Origin: JBFJKD01 sp041600415
Lineage (GTDB): Bacteria; Pseudomonadota; Gammaproteobacteria; Pseudomonadales; Porticoccaceae
Direction of reading: 5' to 3'
Assembly: GCA_041600415.1 (NCBI GenBank)
Contig: JBFIKF010000001.1
Coordinates: 186,001 to 250,000 of the forward strand
DNA: 64,000 bases
Every line of letters begins with the position of its first letter. The first letter of the stretch is position 1. Positions 8,544 to 17,858 of this stretch are shown here, piece after piece. The notes beneath the pieces are model-generated. The model did no database searches. It was not told the origin of the DNA and saw only the letters and a list, made by a program, of their open reading frames with translations. Position numbers and translations under genes: made by a program.

Positions 8544-9443
8544 ATGAAAACTGCGAGGCGATACCTGGCCGGAATTTTTTTACTGGCACTGCCCCACGGG
8601 TTGCTGGCCAACGACCATTGGGCCACGGTGGTAGTCGAGCCGGTTACTCTTAGCGACACTCTTTATATGTTGGTGGGTGAGGGTGGCAATATCGGTGTTT
8701 CCATTGGCGCGGAAGGCACGTTCCTGATTGACGACCAGTACGCACCACTGTCGGAGAAAATTATCGCGGCGGTGAAGGAAATGTCCGGGGATATGCCGAC
8801 GTTTCTTATCAATACCCACTGGCACGGCGATCATACCGGTGGCAATGAAAACTTCGGAACAGCTGGCTCCGTTATCGTCGCACATGAAAATGTGCGCGCG
8901 GCGCTGGAATCAAGCAAAACCATCGCATTGTTTAACCTGCATAAACGACCCTCACCAAAAGCTGCGCTGCCGATAATTACATTTCAGCAGGGTATGACGT
9001 TTCACCTCAACGGCGACATCGTCGAATTGGTGCACGCGGCCAACGCGCATACGGACGGCGATACGGTTGTGCATTTTAAGAAGGCCAATGTCATTCATGC
9101 GGGGGATACGTTTTTTAACGGTATTTACCCCTTTATAGACAGCGAATCCGGGGGCAGCATTGACGGCATGATTGCGGCGGCGGATATGCTTCTCAGCCGG
9201 TCGGATGACCATACGCAAATCATACCCGGACACGGCCCTCTGGGGGATAAGGCCGCTCTGCTGGCATATCGGGACATGCTGACAACGGTGAGAACCAGCA
9301 TCCAGACGCTGATTGACGAGGGAAAAACGGAAGCCGAAATTATTGCGGCCAAACCGACGGCCGCATTTGATGCCGAGTGGGGTGGTGGTTTTCTGGCCCC
9401 GGATTTATGGGTGAAAGTGGTGTACAGCAGTATGGGAGATTAG
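8544..9443 (+). CDS. Exported metallo-beta-lactamase-fold hydrolase
   Basis: This is a zinc hydrolase of the MBL superfamily, probably periplasmic. The signal peptide (two Arg, then a hydrophobic stretch ending near LLAND, residues 1-23) is followed by the zinc motif HWHGDH at residues 92-97, with further ligand motifs HTDGD, HAGD and PGHG. The ATG at 8544 was chosen because GGAGG lies 7 bases before it and it begins the signal peptide cleanly; in-frame starts further up would bury it. The family includes beta-lactamase-like, glyoxalase-like and lactonase enzymes, and the substrate cannot be told from sequence. The 299-residue protein stands alone, facing the TRAP genes tail to tail. Confidence 0.85.
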   Translation: MKTARRYLAGIFLLALPHGLLANDHWATVVVEPVTLSDTLYMLVGEGGNIGVSIGAEGTFLIDDQYAPLSEKIIAAVKEMSGDMPTFLINTHWHGDHTGGNENFGTAGSVIVAHENVRAALESSKTIALFNLHKRPSPKAALPIITFQQGMTFHLNGDIVELVHAANAHTDGDTVVHFKKANVIHAGDTFFNGIYPFIDSESGGSIDGMIAAADMLLSRSDDHTQIIPGHGPLGDKAALLAYRDMLTTVRTSIQTLIDEGKTEAEIIAAKPTAAFDAEWGGGFLAPDLWVKVVYSSMGD

Positions 9444-9554
9444 TCTGATATCGGCCCGATGGAGTCTTCCGCGCCGCCTTTTTTATCCGCCACAGTTGTG
9501 GTAAGTAGCGCCGCCGCCAGGGCTGCTGCTGCCTTGGTGGCAGGCGCTCCGGGG

Positions 9555-10922
9555 TTAACGCATCAGGGTATAGGGTAGCCAGGTGGCGAGTTGTGGCCAC
9601 AGCGCGAGCACACCCATGAGCAACAACTGCAGCGCAACAAATGGGGCCACGCCCCGGTAAATATCGCTGGTTAATACACCCGGCGGGGCGACTCCGCGCA
9701 AATAGAACAGGGCGAAACCGAACGGTGGCGTCAGGAAGGATGTTTGCAGGTTGAGGGCGATCATCACCCCCAACCAGATCGGGTCGACACCCAGCGTCAG
9801 CAGTACCGGGCCGACGATAGGTACGACGACAAAAGTAATTTCGATAAAATCGAGAATAAATCCCAGCAAAAAAATTATCAGCATCACCACCAGCGTGGCG
9901 CCAAACACCCCGCCGGGCAATTGTGCAAACAGGGATTCCACCATTTCTTCTCCGCCGAAACCACGAAAAACGAGAGAGAAAACCGCCGCGCCGATCAGAA
10001 TCATAAAGACCATTGCAGTGACTTCGGTGGTGGACAGCACCACTTCCCGGAGGCGCGCCAGGGTTAATTCGTTGCGCAGTAACGCCAGCACAGTAGCCCC
10101 CAGGGCTCCGACCCCGGCGGCCTCAGTAGGGGTGGCGATGCCCGCCAGAATTGACCCCAGCACCGCAAGGATAAGCACCATCGGCGGCAGCAAAGAGTAC
10201 ACTACCTCGCCTATGGCGATGGGCTGACCGTCGCCGTCGGCCATGGGCGCCGCAGTGGGTTTCCAGCGGGTATAAAACACCAGGTAGGCACAGTACAGCA
10301 GCACCAACACCAGTCCGGGAATAATGGCGCCGAGAAACAAGTCGCCGATGGAGACCGTTTTGGGGGTGAAAATACCCATATTCAGCTGCGCCTGGGAATA
10401 GGCGCTGGACAGAATATCGCCCAGTAATACGAGGGCGATTGACGGTGGGATAATCTGTCCCAGAGTGCCCGTCGCGCAAATAGTGCCAGTAGCCAGCGCC
10501 GGGCTGTAACCCTGCTTAAGCATCGAGGGCAGGGACATCAGCCCCATGGTGACCACAGTGGCACCCACGATGCCGGTGCTGGCCGCGAGCAACATGCCCA
10601 CTACAACCACCGAGAGCCCTAAACCGCCCCGTACACTGCCGAATACTCGGGACATGCTGTGTAACAGGTCTTCCGCAATCCTGGATTTCTCAAGCATTAC
10701 ACCCATCAACACGAAGAGCGGCACCGCCACCAGTGAGTTGTTACCCATCGTCCCATAAATTCGATTGGGCAGGGCGTGTAGAAAAGCGGCGTCAAAGTGG
10801 CCGGTGGCAAGGCCAATTAACGCAAATGCCAGGGAGGTTCCGGCAAGGGAAAAGGCGACGGGATAGCCCAACAGCAGAACCAGGCAAATGGCGACAAACA
10901 TCAGCAGCGGCAGGTATTCCAT
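9555..10922 (-). CDS. TRAP transporter large permease subunit (DctM)
   Basis: This is the ion-coupled membrane channel subunit of a tripartite periplasmic transporter. The 455-residue protein is almost entirely hydrophobic, with about 12 membrane segments. Its N-terminus (GYPVAFSLAGTSLAFALIG) and later GQIIPPSIALVLLGD are typical of the DctM branch often annotated for mannitol/chloroaromatic-type or carboxylate substrates. It follows the small subunit by 2 bases. The third component, the periplasmic DctP/TAXI-type solute-binding protein that sets specificity, is not found anywhere in the window. Confidence 0.92.
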   Translation of the reverse strand: MEYLPLLMFVAICLVLLLGYPVAFSLAGTSLAFALIGLATGHFDAAFLHALPNRIYGTMGNNSLVAVPLFVLMGVMLEKSRIAEDLLHSMSRVFGSVRGGLGLSVVVVGMLLAASTGIVGATVVTMGLMSLPSMLKQGYSPALATGTICATGTLGQIIPPSIALVLLGDILSSAYSQAQLNMGIFTPKTVSIGDLFLGAIIPGLVLVLLYCAYLVFYTRWKPTAAPMADGDGQPIAIGEVVYSLLPPMVLILAVLGSILAGIATPTEAAGVGALGATVLALLRNELTLARLREVVLSTTEVTAMVFMILIGAAVFSLVFRGFGGEEMVESLFAQLPGGVFGATLVVMLIIFLLGFILDFIEITFVVVPIVGPVLLTLGVDPIWLGVMIALNLQTSFLTPPFGFALFYLRGVAPPGVLTSDIYRGVAPFVALQLLLMGVLALWPQLATWLPYTLMR

Positions 10923-10924
10923 AC

Positions 10925-11467
10925 TCAGCTCTGGGTATCCGTCGAGCCGTTGTCCGCTGCCCGGTTGGCGATTATTAAAATATTCTTTATGGTTTCAGCA
11001 ATACCCTGTAACAGCAGGGTTACCGGCATAATCAGCATCAGAGTTTTTAGCAAATAAACCCAGGCAAGTCCGGAAGACTCGCTGGAGGTTTCTTTGACCG
11101 TCCAGCTGTTGATTACGTAATCCCAGTTCAGCCAGAACATCACCACGCACAGCGGCAGCAAAAACAACAGGCCGCCGAGGGTATCGATCCAGGCTTGTCC
11201 CACAGGGGACAGATTGCGGTAGAAAATGTCTACGCGCACGTGGCCGCCGCGCTGTAATGTATAGGCAATTGCCAGCATAAACACGGACGCGTGCAGGTAA
11301 TTAACCGATTCCTGCAGGGCGATTGACCCGGTTTGTAAATAGTAACGCATGACCACGACGGCACAGGTCAAGCCCATGACGGCGAGGGTCAGCCAGGCTA
11401 TGATCCGACCACTCCAGCGAGTGAATCGATCTATATAAGTTGCAACGCAGTCAAAGATATCAGACAC
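10925..11467 (-). CDS. TRAP transporter small permease subunit (DctQ)
   Basis: The small subunit has four predicted membrane segments across 180 residues (near residues 17-40, 50-70, 90-115 and 140-160) and pairs with DctM. A hydrophobic first helix (GRIIAWLTLAVMGLTCAVVV) and the later RGGHVRVDIFY motif are typical of DctQ. The only reasonable start is a GTG at 11467 with no convincing ribosome-binding site, so the true N-terminus is uncertain. It diverges from pstS, sharing a 184-base intergenic region that carries the Pho box. Confidence 0.85.
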   Translation of the reverse strand: MSDIFDCVATYIDRFTRWSGRIIAWLTLAVMGLTCAVVVMRYYLQTGSIALQESVNYLHASVFMLAIAYTLQRGGHVRVDIFYRNLSPVGQAWIDTLGGLLFLLPLCVVMFWLNWDYVINSWTVKETSSESSGLAWVYLLKTLMLIMPVTLLLQGIAETIKNILIIANRAADNGSTDTQS

Positions 11468-11548
11468 AGGACAGCACGGCGAAGAGATCTTCCTGGGTTA
11501 TCGGTGGGTCACAGTATATCGGGTACGGTACGAAAACTGCAGTGGCGA

Positions 11549-11592
11549 CTGTCACAGCCTTGTCACAATTTTTACATATCCTTGTCATGTCC
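11549..11592 (+). promoter_or_regulatory. Double Pho box upstream of pstS
   Basis: Four 11-bp units lie in exact register: CTGTCACAGCC (11549), TTGTCACAATT (11560), TTTACATATCC (11571) and TTGTCATGTCC (11582). Three contain the TGTCA core and the third (TTACA) is degenerate. A PhoB dimer binds two such repeats 11 bp apart, so this could hold two dimers. It ends 59 bases before the pstS ATG. No good -35 is visible, as usual for PhoB-activated promoters, and the -10 assignment is unclear (TATTTA at 11615 is one option). Confidence 0.85.
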
Positions 11593-11651
11593 ATTTTATA
11601 CGCTGCTGCCGTTCTATTTAGAAACGACTTATTCATGATCAGGAGATACCG

Positions 11652-12725
11652 ATGAGCAACATCACCATGGGCAAAACGCTATTGAGCGCGATAAGTGTGA
11701 CTGCAGCACTGCTGTTGGCCAGCGCGCCCGTGCTGGCCGCGGGCCGCGATTACATCTCAGTGGTCGGCTCCTCGACCGTCTACCCGTTTTCTGCGGTGGT
11801 CGCCGAGCGCTTCGGCAAGGCTACCGGCGCGGCCACACCAAAAATAGAGTCCACCGGCACCGGCGGCGGCATGAAGCTGTTCTGCGCCGGGGTTGGAACC
11901 AGCTACGCGGACATTACCAATGCTTCCCGGCAGATGAAGAAATCCGAGTTCGACGACTGTCAAAATCACGGTGTGAAGGACATTGTCGAGGTACAAATTG
12001 GGTTTGACGGAATTGTGCTGGCCAACTCGGTGAAATCAGCTCAGTTGGACCTGTCTCGCAAGGATATTTTTCTGGCCCTGGCCAAACAGGTTCCGGACGG
12101 CGATTCCGATCGGCTGATTGCCAATCCGTACCAGACCTGGAAGCAGGTGAATGGCGCGCTGCCCGACGTCAACATCGAAGTGCTGGGTCCACCGCCTACT
12201 TCCGGTACACGGGATGCTTTTGCCGAGCTGGCGATGGAAGGGGGTTGCGCGCAGATGCCGTCCATAAAAGCCCTGAAAGCGAGCGACGAAGAAAAATATA
12301 AGGCTATTTGCCACAGCGTGCGGGAAGATGGCCGGTTTATTGAAGCGGGCGAAAACGACAATTTGATTGTGCAAAAATTGAACGCTAACCCCAATGCATT
12401 TGGTGTGTTTGGCTTCAGCTTTCTCGATCAGAACAGCGACAAGGTTCAGGGCTCGATTATTGAAGGGGTGGCGCCGGAATTTGATTCTATTGCCGACAAA
12501 TCCTATCCGGTTTCGCGCCCGTTGTTCTTCTACATCAAGAAAGCACATATTGGCGTCGTGCCGCGCATTGAGACATTCCTGGCGGAATTCACCAGCGAAA
12601 AAGCCTGGGGTGAGGATGGTTATCTGGCAGAAAAAGGTATGATCCCGATGCCGAAAACCCAGCGCAGTAAGATTGCAGCCGACGTCAAGGCGCTTAAAAC
12701 TCTGCGCGTTGAAGGATTGAAATAG
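11652..12725 (+). CDS. pstS: Phosphate ABC transporter substrate-binding protein PstS
   Basis: PstS is the periplasmic phosphate-binding protein that delivers Pi to the PstCAB permease. The 357-residue protein has a signal peptide (residues 1-29, cleavage after VLA) and the phosphate-loop sequence VVGSSTVYP at residues 37-45. It also has GTGGGMKLFCAG and the PTSGTRDAF stretch characteristic of the family. It heads the pst operon behind a double Pho box, and a terminator-like hairpin follows it. That arrangement would give PstS in excess over the membrane subunits. Confidence 0.96.
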   Translation: MSNITMGKTLLSAISVTAALLLASAPVLAAGRDYISVVGSSTVYPFSAVVAERFGKATGAATPKIESTGTGGGMKLFCAGVGTSYADITNASRQMKKSEFDDCQNHGVKDIVEVQIGFDGIVLANSVKSAQLDLSRKDIFLALAKQVPDGDSDRLIANPYQTWKQVNGALPDVNIEVLGPPPTSGTRDAFAELAMEGGCAQMPSIKALKASDEEKYKAICHSVREDGRFIEAGENDNLIVQKLNANPNAFGVFGFSFLDQNSDKVQGSIIEGVAPEFDSIADKSYPVSRPLFFYIKKAHIGVVPRIETFLAEFTSEKAWGEDGYLAEKGMIPMPKTQRSKIAADVKALKTLRVEGLK

Positions 12726-12793
12726 AGGTCGATAATAATCGAACAACAGGATTCCTGGCATCCTTTACACCCTCCCCCTTTCAGGGTCAATTT

Positions 12794-12821
12794 CGCTCGG
12801 CGCACGCCGGGCGATTTTTTT
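12794..12821 (+). terminator. Intrinsic terminator/attenuator between pstS and pstC
   Basis: The arms CGCTCGGC and GCCGGGCG (12794-12813) form a GC-rich hairpin with one G-T pair and a short loop, followed by seven T residues at 12815-12821. Its place inside the pst operon suggests partial termination after pstS. Confidence 0.75.
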
Positions 12822-12875
12822 GTCGGTATACTGTTCACTGTTAGCCGTAAGCGTAGGTTAAGTAGGTAAGAGGGT

Positions 12876-14264
12876 ATGCAGGCCAGCAATCTACTATTGA
12901 TTTTAGTCGCCGCCACTGTGATGGCGTACGTGCTTGGTCGCAGTCGCGCACTGACTCAGGCGCGGCCGCTGGGCGGCATTCGGGCGCTGCATTCGCTCCC
13001 GTTCTACTACGGCATGCGCGCGGCCCTGTGGTGCGCGGTGCCTGCAATTTTACTGCTCGGCATATGGTTAGTCGGTGACGCGCAGGTAATCAACACTCTG
13101 ATCGTCAATCAATTGCCCGAGCACCTTACTCCCCACACGGCCACGGAGCGCAACCTTCTGCTGGGCAGCATCGAAAACCTTGCCACTGGCGCGCTCGACC
13201 AGGATTCCGCCGATCCACACTTGCTCGCCGCGGCGCGGGGGCTGGATGTGTTGCATGCGACCAGTCAACAGTTGATGGCGGCGCTGGTTCTCGCTCTGGC
13301 GGTGTTGGGTGGTAGCTGGGGCTGGCTGAGAATATCGCCCCAACGCAGAACCCGGCAGGAAGTGGAGCGCGTGTTTAAAGTGGCCCTGCTGTTGAGTGCG
13401 TGCATCGCCGTGCTTATTACGCTGGGTATCGTGTTGTCGGTGCTGTTCGAGTCGCTGCGATTTTTCCAGTCCGTGCCGGTTCTCGATTTTATGTTTGGTC
13501 TGGAGTGGAGCCCGCAAACGGCCATCCGCGACGATCAGGTCGGCGCCTCAGGCCGCTTTGGTATGGTGCCGCTGTTTGTCGGCACCCTGTTAATTTCATT
13601 CATCGCAATGATAGTAGCGGTGCCGGTCGGTTTGATGTCCGCGGTATATCTCGCTGAATACGCAAGCCCCAGGGTGCGCGGTTTCGCCAAACCCGCGCTG
13701 GAAATTCTCGCTGGAATACCCACCGTGGTGTACGGCTTTTTCGCCGCATTGACCGTGGCTCCGTTTATACGGGACACGGGAGATCTAGTCGGTCTGACGG
13801 TTTCATCAGAAAGTGCGCTTGCCGCTGGTCTGGTGATGGGCATCATGATCATTCCGTTTATTTCGTCCCTGTCGGACGATGTCATCAATGCGGTTCCCCA
13901 AGCACTGCGCGACGGTTCCCTGGGGTTGGGGGCCACCCATTCGGAAACTATTCGACTGGTCATTTTCCCGGCGGCATTGCCGGGCATTGTTGGCGGCGTA
14001 TTACTGGCGGTGTCGAGAGCTATTGGCGAAACCATGATCGTGGTGATGGCTGCTGGACTCGCCGCGAAGCTGACCGCAAACCCCCTCGATACGGTAACCA
14101 CTATCACGGTGCAGATAGTTACCCTGCTGGTGGGTGATCAGGAATTTGACAGTCCGAAAACTCTCGCGGCATTTGCGCTGGGTCTCGCCCTGTTCGTAGT
14201 GACCTTGTTGCTGAATATCATTGCGCTCAATGTGGTAAAAAAATATCGGGAGCGCTATGACTAA
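12876..14264 (+). CDS. pstC: Phosphate ABC transporter permease PstC
   Basis: PstC is one of the two inner-membrane permease subunits of the high-affinity phosphate importer. At 462 residues it is longer than the E. coli protein (319) because of an N-terminal region with two extra membrane segments around a periplasmic loop (residues about 60-130). The permease core begins near residue 170 and contains the conserved EYASPRVRGFAKPALEILAGIPTVVYGF and the EAA-type loop AVPQALRDGSLGLGATHSETI. Extended forms like this are usual in Pseudomonas- and Marinobacter-type bacteria. The ATG at 12876 follows an AGAGGG ribosome-binding site, and the gene overlaps pstA by 8 bases. Confidence 0.95.
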   Translation: MQASNLLLILVAATVMAYVLGRSRALTQARPLGGIRALHSLPFYYGMRAALWCAVPAILLLGIWLVGDAQVINTLIVNQLPEHLTPHTATERNLLLGSIENLATGALDQDSADPHLLAAARGLDVLHATSQQLMAALVLALAVLGGSWGWLRISPQRRTRQEVERVFKVALLLSACIAVLITLGIVLSVLFESLRFFQSVPVLDFMFGLEWSPQTAIRDDQVGASGRFGMVPLFVGTLLISFIAMIVAVPVGLMSAVYLAEYASPRVRGFAKPALEILAGIPTVVYGFFAALTVAPFIRDTGDLVGLTVSSESALAAGLVMGIMIIPFISSLSDDVINAVPQALRDGSLGLGATHSETIRLVIFPAALPGIVGGVLLAVSRAIGETMIVVMAAGLAAKLTANPLDTVTTITVQIVTLLVGDQEFDSPKTLAAFALGLALFVVTLLLNIIALNVVKKYRERYD

Positions 14265-15540
14265 CCAGGCGGATAAAACGCAGCGTATTCGCGATAGTTT
14301 GACGCGACGCTACCGGGCAGAACGGCGTTTCCGACTTTACGGGTTGCTGGCCATCTGTTTTGGATTATTGTGCGTGGGCGTCTTGTTTGTCGACATTATC
14401 GGCAAAGGTCACGGCGCGTTTCAGCAAACCTATATTCAGCTCGACGTGACCTACGACAGGCAGATTCTTGGTATAACCGACCCTGGTGATGCGCAGCAAT
14501 GGGCCCTGGCGGATTTCGATGGCATTATAAAACAAGCGCTGTACCAACGTTTTCCTGCTGTGTCCGGCCGAACCGACCGGCGTGCGTTGACCCGGCTTAC
14601 CAGCAGCGCGGCGCCGTATATGGTGCAAAACCGCTTACGTGAACAGCCCCATTTGCTGGACACCACGGAAACTCTCTGGCTGTTGGCCGATGATGATACC
14701 GACACCTATTATAAAAGTCTGGACGATGCGGCGGGCCCGTTTATCGGCAGGGTCGATCAGCGTCAGCGTTTGTGGATCGATGATTTGCAATCTGGCAGGC
14801 AGATCAAATTAAAATGGAACACGCAATTTTTTGTAAATGGCGATTCTCGCGAACCGGAACAGGCTGGGATCGGCGGTGCGGTGGTCGGGTCGTTGTTGAC
14901 CCTGGTGGTGACACTAGTGCTTTCCCTGCCGGTTGGTGTCGCCGCTGCGGTGTACCTGGAGGAGTTTGCGCCGCGCAATCGCTGGACCGATTTTATTGAA
15001 GTGAATATCAACAATCTCGCCGCAGTGCCTTCGATTATTTTTGGTTTGCTGGGGTTGGCGATCTTTATCAATTTTTTCGGCGTGCCACGCTCCGTTCCCC
15101 TGGTGGGCGGACTGGTGTTATCGCTGATGACGCTGCCCACGATTATTATTACCAGCCGCGCGGCGATTAAGGCCGTGCCGCCCTCCATTCGCCAGGCGGC
15201 GATTGGCATGGGCGCGTCACCCATGCAGGTTACGACGCACCACGTGCTGCCGCTGGCTATGCCCGGCATGTTGACGGGGGCGATTATCGGCATGGCCCAG
15301 GCGCTGGGAGAGACCGCGCCGCTACTGATGATTGGTATGGTGGCGTTTATTGCCGACGTGCCCGGCGGGTTGACCGATCCGGCCACGGTTTTACCGGTAC
15401 AGATATTTTTGTGGGCGGATAGTCCAGAGCGCGCCTTTATCGAAAAAACCTCTGCGGCGATTATGGTGCTACTCGCCTTTTTGATTGTCATGAACTCCGC
15501 TGCGGTGTGGTTGCGCAAGCGCCTTGAACGCCGATGGTAG
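14257..15540 (+). CDS. pstA: Phosphate ABC transporter permease PstA
   Basis: PstA is the second permease subunit. The 427-residue protein is enlarged relative to E. coli (296). A first membrane segment (residues 29-50) is followed by a soluble, probably periplasmic insert of roughly 150 residues. The transport core begins near residue 205 with GIGGAVVGSLLTLVVTLVLSLPVGVAAAVYLEEFA. The EAA loop (VPPSIRQAAIGMGASPMQVTTHHVLP) and the conserved GETAPLL motif are intact. It overlaps pstC by 8 bases and precedes pstB by 42. Confidence 0.95.
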   Translation: MTNQADKTQRIRDSLTRRYRAERRFRLYGLLAICFGLLCVGVLFVDIIGKGHGAFQQTYIQLDVTYDRQILGITDPGDAQQWALADFDGIIKQALYQRFPAVSGRTDRRALTRLTSSAAPYMVQNRLREQPHLLDTTETLWLLADDDTDTYYKSLDDAAGPFIGRVDQRQRLWIDDLQSGRQIKLKWNTQFFVNGDSREPEQAGIGGAVVGSLLTLVVTLVLSLPVGVAAAVYLEEFAPRNRWTDFIEVNINNLAAVPSIIFGLLGLAIFINFFGVPRSVPLVGGLVLSLMTLPTIIITSRAAIKAVPPSIRQAAIGMGASPMQVTTHHVLPLAMPGMLTGAIIGMAQALGETAPLLMIGMVAFIADVPGGLTDPATVLPVQIFLWADSPERAFIEKTSAAIMVLLAFLIVMNSAAVWLRKRLERRW

Positions 15541-15582
15541 CCTGCCAAGAGGCCGTAATTTTAATTTTGGTGATGAACGACT

Positions 15583-16404
15583 ATGGTAGATTCTGAACAA
15601 ATAATCCCTGGACAAGCACAAGCTACCGTCGGGTTGCCCTTTGTGGACGACCCGAAAATCAGCGTGCGCATGGGCAATATTTTTTATGGCGAGAAGCAAG
15701 CCATCAGCGATGTCAGCATAGACGTCGGGAAAAATCAGGTGGTGGCCATGATTGGTCCTTCGGGCTGTGGTAAGTCGACATTTTTGCGCGCGCTCAACCG
15801 TATGAATGACACCATTGACGGTTGTCGGACCAGTGGCGATTACCTGCTGGAAGGCGAGGATATTTACCGGGGTAAAATGGATGTGGTGGCGCTACGCGCG
15901 CGGGTCGGCATGGTTTTTCAGAAACCCAACCCCTTTCCCAAGACCATTTACGACAATGTTGCGTATGGACCCAAAATTCACGGCCTCGCCGAACGCCGGG
16001 TGGAAATGGAGGAAATCGTAGAAACCAGTTTGCGTAAAGCCGGGCTCTGGGACGAAGTCAAGGACCGCCTCCATCAGCCTGGTACCGGGCTGTCGGGTGG
16101 GCAGCAACAGCGGTTGTGTATCGCACGGGCCATTGCGGTTAGCCCGGAGGTGATTCTGATGGATGAGCCCTGCTCGGCCCTTGATCCGATCGCGACAGCG
16201 CGTATTGAAGAGCTTATCGCTGAGCTATCGGAAAATTACACCATCGTTATTGTCACCCACTCCATGCAGCAGGCCGCGCGGGTGTCCAGGCGCACCGCTT
16301 ATTTTCACCTTGGACAATTGATCGAGGTGAATGACACACAGACTATTTTCACCGCTCCGGAGCACGAATTAACTGAGGCGTATATTACCGGGCGCTTCGG
16401 GTAA
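15583..16404 (+). CDS. pstB: Phosphate ABC transporter ATP-binding protein PstB
   Basis: PstB powers phosphate import and takes part in the PhoU-PhoR signalling complex at the inner membrane. The 273-residue protein has Walker A GPSGCGKST at residues 58-66, the ABC signature LSGGQQQR near 169 and Walker B VILMDEPCSALDP near 190-202. The early FYGEKQAISDVSIDV and the QKPNPFPKTIYDNVAYGP motif are specific to PstB. It precedes phoU by 12 bases. Confidence 0.97.
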   Translation: MVDSEQIIPGQAQATVGLPFVDDPKISVRMGNIFYGEKQAISDVSIDVGKNQVVAMIGPSGCGKSTFLRALNRMNDTIDGCRTSGDYLLEGEDIYRGKMDVVALRARVGMVFQKPNPFPKTIYDNVAYGPKIHGLAERRVEMEEIVETSLRKAGLWDEVKDRLHQPGTGLSGGQQQRLCIARAIAVSPEVILMDEPCSALDPIATARIEELIAELSENYTIVIVTHSMQQAARVSRRTAYFHLGQLIEVNDTQTIFTAPEHELTEAYITGRFG

Positions 16405-16416
16405 CAGGAGATTTTT

Positions 16417-17115
16417 ATGGACAAACTCAATCTCGATCAGCACATCTCCAGACAGTTCAACGAAGATCTGGAAAAGATCAAAAGCGAAATGCTAGCCATG
16501 GGTGGGCTGGTGGAAAGCCAATTGGCGGACGCTGTCAAAGCGGTCGAGGATGCGGACAGCGAGCTGGCCGCGCAGGTGGTCAAAACTGAAAGTCGTATCG
16601 ATGAAATGGAACGTCGCATCGATGAACAGTGCGCCATGATTATCGCCCGTCGCCAGCCAGCAGCCACGGATCTGCGCATGGTGCTGGCGGTCATAAAAAG
16701 TATTCGCGATCTGGAGCGCATTGGCGACGAGGCGCAGAAAATTGCAAAAATGGCGATTAAACTCAGCGAAGACGGCGCGGCCCCTCGGGGCTATGTAGAA
16801 ATTCGCCACATCGCTAACGGTGTACGTGAGATGCTGAACGAATCGCTTGATGCTTTCACTCGCTTTGACAGTCCGGCGGCGTTGGCAACCCTTGCCAAGG
16901 ATCACCAGATAGATCAGGAATATAGAACCGCGCTACGGGAAATGATCACCTATATGATGGAAGATCCGCGCAGTATTTCCCGGGTCATGAATGTGTTGTG
17001 GGTACTACGCGCGTTGGAACGCATCGGCGATCACGCCAAGAATATTTGTGAACATATTGTGTATCTGGTCAAAGGCAAGGACATTCGCCATGGGCACCTG
17101 GACGAGGTGCAATAA
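16417..17115 (+). CDS. phoU: Phosphate signalling protein PhoU
   Basis: PhoU links the Pst transporter to the PhoR kinase and keeps the Pho regulon off when phosphate is sufficient. The 232-residue protein is all-helical, with the two tandem PhoU repeats (about residues 17-110 and 120-215) and the conserved metal-site sequences ERIGDEAQKIAK and ERIGDHAKNICE. An AGGAG ribosome-binding site precedes the ATG. It closes the pst operon; a carbonic anhydrase gene follows after 59 bases. Confidence 0.96.
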   Translation: MDKLNLDQHISRQFNEDLEKIKSEMLAMGGLVESQLADAVKAVEDADSELAAQVVKTESRIDEMERRIDEQCAMIIARRQPAATDLRMVLAVIKSIRDLERIGDEAQKIAKMAIKLSEDGAAPRGYVEIRHIANGVREMLNESLDAFTRFDSPAALATLAKDHQIDQEYRTALREMITYMMEDPRSISRVMNVLWVLRALERIGDHAKNICEHIVYLVKGKDIRHGHLDEVQ

Positions 17116-17174
17116 TCTATACTGCGTCATCGAATGGTGCCGCACTTAATAATATTTTTAGCACAGGACATTGC

Positions 17175-17858
17175 ATGAAAGACCTCTTTGACAGAAACCG
17201 TGCCTGGGCAGCGAATATCAAAACCCGCGATCCGGAGTTTTTTGCCAAGCTTTCCAGGCAACAGGCACCGGAATATCTGTGGATTGGCTGTTCGGACAGT
17301 CGCGTGCCAGCCAATGATATCGTGGGGATGCTCCCGGGCCAGCTATTTGTGCACCGCAACGTAGCCAATGTGGTGGTGCATACCGATCTCAACTGTCTTT
17401 CGGTGATTCAGTTTGCGGTGGATGTGCTCAAGGTCAAGCACATTATTGTGTGCGGCCATTACGGCTGCGGAGGTGTCAAAGCGGCGGCCAGCAATCAGCA
17501 GCTCGGTCTAATCGACAACTGGCTGCGCCATGTGCAGGACGTGCAAAACAAACATCAGCGCTGGGTTGGAAAAATAACCGATGAGCGGGATCGGCTGGCC
17601 AGCGTGTGCGAGCTTAATGTGATTGAGCAGGTCGTTAACGTGTGCCAGACCACGGTGGTCCAGGATGCCTGGAAACGGGGACAGTCGCTTGGGGTCCACG
17701 GCTGGATTTATGATATTGGTGACGGGTTGCTGAACAATTTGTCGATGAGCGTGGATGGCCCTGAAAAACTACTGCCGGTATATCGTAAAGCGATTGGTGA
17801 AAAATCCCGCTATGCCAGAAAACATCTGACCAATCCCGTCGCCCGACCGCAGGCATGA
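17175..17858 (+). CDS. can: Beta-class carbonic anhydrase
   Basis: This cytoplasmic zinc enzyme interconverts CO2 and bicarbonate. The 227-residue protein is the length of E. coli Can and carries zinc ligands Cys39 (in GCSDSRV, with the Asp41-Arg43 dyad), His95 and Cys98 (in GHYGCGG). It could be read through from the pst operon but has an AT-rich leader that may hold its own promoter. Its last 4 bases overlap the DUF2461 gene, so the two are probably co-translated. Confidence 0.95.
   Translation: MKDLFDRNRAWAANIKTRDPEFFAKLSRQQAPEYLWIGCSDSRVPANDIVGMLPGQLFVHRNVANVVVHTDLNCLSVIQFAVDVLKVKHIIVCGHYGCGGVKAAASNQQLGLIDNWLRHVQDVQNKHQRWVGKITDERDRLASVCELNVIEQVVNVCQTTVVQDAWKRGQSLGVHGWIYDIGDGLLNNLSMSVDGPEKLLPVYRKAIGEKSRYARKHLTNPVARPQA

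Noticed and set aside
12036..12761. A 241-codon frame on the minus strand opposite pstS
   Set aside because: It is antisense to a well-supported gene, has no ribosome-binding site and no family features.
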